Assembly (NCBI GenBank): GCA_963691905.1 | Contig: OY829894.1 | Span: forward strand, 1 to 64,000 | Direction: 5' to 3' | From: QGON01 sp963691905 | Lineage (GTDB): Bacteria > Pseudomonadota > Gammaproteobacteria > Chromatiales > Chromatiaceae | Length of the DNA stretch: 64,000 nucleotides | Part shown: positions 62,202 through 64,000 of the stretch, piece after piece | Numbering within the stretch: the first letter of the stretch is position 1 | How the letters are laid out: every line of letters begins with the position of its first letter | Program-made: the position numbers and the translations under genes | The notes under the pieces: generated by a model | Told to the model about the DNA's origin: nothing | Seen by the model: the letters and a program-made list of their open reading frames with translations, nothing else | The model's database searches: none

Positions 62202-63107
62202 ATGAGTAAAAAAGTTCTGAAGGCTGTCTTTCCGGCCGCCGGCCTGGGTACCCGCTTTCTACCAGCCACCAAGGCATCTCCCAAGGAGATGCTACCCGTT
62301 GTTGATAAACCCTTGATTCAGTACGGCGCCGAGGAGGCTGAGGCAGCCGGCATTGAATCCCTCGTCTTTATCATAGGTCGAGCAAAACGGGCGATCCCTG
62401 ATCACTTTGACAAGGCGTATGAACTTGAGGTGGAACTGGAATCTTCCGGCAAAGATAAACTGTTGCAGATTGTTCAGAATGTTCTCCCTGAGGAGGTCTC
62501 CTGTATCTATCTTCGGCAGGCAGAGGCAAAGGGACTCGGCCATGCAGTGCTTTGCGCCAAACCTGTTGTGAAAGATGAGCCTTTTGCGGTAATTCTGGCG
62601 GATGATCTGATCAAGGGTGATGATGGCAGGGGCGCCATGGCCCAGATGGTCGATGTTTATGACAAGTACCAGTGCAGTGTGATTCTTGTTGAAGAGGTAC
62701 CACCCGACGAGACCAATAAATACGGTATTGTTGAAGTAATCGAAGATGATGGTGAAACCGCAATCATCAGCTCAATCGTGGAAAAACCCGATCCGAAGGA
62801 TGCGCCGTCAAACCTGGCCGTGGTTGGACGTTATATCCTTACTCCGCGAATTTTCGACATGCTGGAGCAGACAGGCGCTGGTCAGGGTGGCGAGATTCAA
62901 TTGACCGATGCGATTGCTGAGCTGTTGAAATTTGAAAAGATTCGGGCCTATCGGGTCAAAGGCAAACGATACGATTGCGGCAGCAAACTGGGTTACATGG
63001 AAGCCACAGTTGAATATGGTCTTGATCACCCCGAACTGGGGGAGGATTTTGCAGCATATCTGCGTGGACTGGCCTGTACGGCGGGCAGCAAGGCCTCGAA
63101 GGAGTAG
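62202..63107 (+). CDS. galU: UTP-glucose-1-phosphate uridylyltransferase
   Basis: The 301-residue nucleotidyltransferase has PAAGLGTRFLPATKASPKEMLP at its start, GLGHAVLCAK and FAVILADDLI. It makes UDP-glucose for polysaccharides. AAGGGA seven bases before ATG 62202 sets the start; upstream in-frame ATGs (62154, 62178) lack that. Confidence 0.97.
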   Translation: MSKKVLKAVFPAAGLGTRFLPATKASPKEMLPVVDKPLIQYGAEEAEAAGIESLVFIIGRAKRAIPDHFDKAYELEVELESSGKDKLLQIVQNVLPEEVSCIYLRQAEAKGLGHAVLCAKPVVKDEPFAVILADDLIKGDDGRGAMAQMVDVYDKYQCSVILVEEVPPDETNKYGIVEVIEDDGETAIISSIVEKPDPKDAPSNLAVVGRYILTPRIFDMLEQTGAGQGGEIQLTDAIAELLKFEKIRAYRVKGKRYDCGSKLGYMEATVEYGLDHPELGEDFAAYLRGLACTAGSKASKE

Positions 63108-63143
63108 GGCGTCTCCTCCAATGCTTGGGGCACATCAGGAACA

Positions 63144-63175
63144 AAAAACCGCATCGGCAACCCGGTGCGGTTTTT
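63144..63175. terminator. Bidirectional terminator between galU and tRNA-Glu
   Basis: ACCGCATCGG / CCGGTGCGGT make a 10-bp stem flanked by A5 and T5. Confidence 0.92.
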
Positions 63176-63183
63176 AAAGGAAA

Positions 63184-63258
63184 TGGTACTCCCTAGGGGA
63201 CTCGAACCCCTGTTACCGGCGTGAGAGGCCAGCGTCCTAACCACTAGACGAAGGGAGC
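63184..63258 (-). tRNA. tRNA-Glu (anticodon CUC), CCA encoded
   Basis: The minus strand gives a 75-nt tRNA: acceptor GCTCCCT/AGGGAGT, anticodon loop CTCTCAC between CTGGC and GCCGG, T arm CAGGGG-TTCGAGT-CCCCTG region, ACCA end. The anticodon is CUC, which reads only GAG, so a UUC tRNA must exist elsewhere. Confidence 0.92.
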
Positions 63259-63347
63259 AGTTTGCTCGGAAAGGCGCTATTATACTGACCTCATGGCCAG
63301 GCTCAATGGTTTGGTGATATTTTTTTTCTCTTTGTGGTCTGTATTAG

Positions 63348-64000
63348 TTGAATCGAACGGTAAAGTGGCTTCAGCAGAAGCTGTTCAAGCGAAAAACGGT
63401 GTCTGATCAGGTGCCTACGGGACACAACGTCATCTTCGAGCCAGTCATTGTTCCCCGCCCGGATCACAATATCTCCCGGGCAAATATCAGCGAAAATGCT
63501 GTCAAGGTGCTCTATCGGCTGAGAAATTCCGGTTTTGAGGCCTATCTGGTAGGGGGAGGCGTGCGTGACCTCCTGCTCGGGCGTGAACCCAAAGACTTTG
63601 ATGTGGCGACAGATGCCCTGCCTGAACAGGTAAAGGAGGTCTTTCGCAATTGTCGCCTCATAGGCCGGCGTTTTCGTCTGGCGCATGTCTTTTTTGGACG
63701 GGAGATCATCGAGGTTGCTACCTTCCGCAGTATGGGGGATGGGAGCGCAGATGATTCGCGCAAGGTCGAGAACGGCATGATTCTGCGGGATAACGTCTAT
63801 GGCACCATTGAGGAAGATGCCCAGAGGCGTGATTTCACCATCAATGCCCTCTACTACAACATCGGGGATTTCTCGGTTGTGGACTATGCGGATGGCCTGA
63901 CGGATCTGAATAACGGCGTGCTGAGGCTGTTGGGGGATCCGGAGCAGCGTTACCGTGAGGATCCTGTTCGCATGTTGCGGGCGGTTCGTTTTGCCGGCAG
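63348..64000 (+). CDS. pcnB: Poly(A) polymerase I, 5' part (runs off the window)
   Basis: The visible 217 residues contain the nucleotidyltransferase head GGGVRDLLLGREPKDFDVATDA with the DxD metal pair, CRLIGRRFRLAHV, EEDAQRRDFTINALYYN and EDPVRMLRAVRF, diagnostic of PcnB. The frame opens at TTG 63348 after a TAG; the basic N terminus (NRTVKWLQQKLFKRK) resembles that of E. coli PcnB, so I keep TTG; GTG 63399 is the alternative. It adds 3' poly(A) tails that promote RNA decay. Confidence 0.93.
   Translation, partial: MNRTVKWLQQKLFKRKTVSDQVPTGHNVIFEPVIVPRPDHNISRANISENAVKVLYRLRNSGFEAYLVGGGVRDLLLGREPKDFDVATDALPEQVKEVFRNCRLIGRRFRLAHVFFGREIIEVATFRSMGDGSADDSRKVENGMILRDNVYGTIEEDAQRRDFTINALYYNIGDFSVVDYADGLTDLNNGVLRLLGDPEQRYREDPVRMLRAVRFAG

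Overview
The window reads as a chromosome segment of a gammaproteobacterium with an anaerobic respiratory side. The block leuC-leuD-leuB-asd-usg-fimV-truA-trpF-trpB-trpA-accD-folC-SPOR protein is a typical gammaproteobacterial gene order. The pairs lapA-lapB-pyrF and galU/tRNA/pcnB, and the rRNA methyltransferases RsmJ and RlmG, point the same way. Three intact c-type cytochrome units, perfect FNR-type sites and an XrtA/PEP-CTERM locus suggest a facultative, sediment or sulfur-oxidiser-like lineage (Chromatiales/Sedimenticola/Thiodiazotropha type). The exact lineage is inference and was not tested.

Region by region. Bases 1-890 are debris: a multiheme cytochrome pseudogene with several frameshifts and a fragment of a CNNM/DUF21 membrane protein. 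Bases 928-3359 carry a conserved-type hypothetical protein and a P-loop + GAF + membrane-anchor protein. Bases 3709-12127 are the respiratory island: two convergent paralogous small membrane proteins; a minus-strand haoA-haoC unit (octaheme HAO-family reductase plus NapC-type tetraheme quinol dehydrogenase) behind two perfect FNR half-site palindromes; divergently, a pentaheme cytochrome, an octaheme tetrathionate-reductase-type cytochrome with its cytochrome b, and a porin whose reading frame is broken near the 3' end. Bases 12576-13245 hold a small secreted repeat protein and tRNA-Leu. Bases 13409-19750 run co-directionally: M23 peptidase, tolC, aroC, MFS transporter, rsmJ, rlmG. Bases 19747-20024 are a nest of miniature transposable elements that rewrote the tail of a LysR regulator divergent from leuC.

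Bases 20979-36036 are the leu/asd/usg/fimV/truA/trp/accD/folC biosynthetic block. Bases 36043-48066 hold a type II secretion system: gspC on the plus strand, and gspGHIJKLMNDEF on the minus strand, with a Sel1 lipoprotein between the converging ends and a 164-bp miniature element wedged between gspI and gspJ. Bases 48597-59679 hold an XrtA (exosortase A) locus: prsK, prsR, xrtA-epsI fusion, prsT, an exopolysaccharide export lipoprotein, a tyrosine autokinase and an associated outer-membrane protein. No chain-length determinant and no glycosyltransferases are present. The window closes with lapA-lapB-pyrF, galU, tRNA-Glu(CUC) and the start of pcnB.

Working together: quinol electrons could pass through HaoC and the cytochrome b to two periplasmic octaheme reductases acting on nitrogen or sulfur oxyanions when oxygen is low (inferred from family and FNR sites). 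The gsp, XrtA and TolC genes are secretion and surface functions. The most unusual items are the paired respiratory modules, the paralogous small membrane proteins, the Tyr-rich repeat protein, the nested miniature elements and the porin frameshift.
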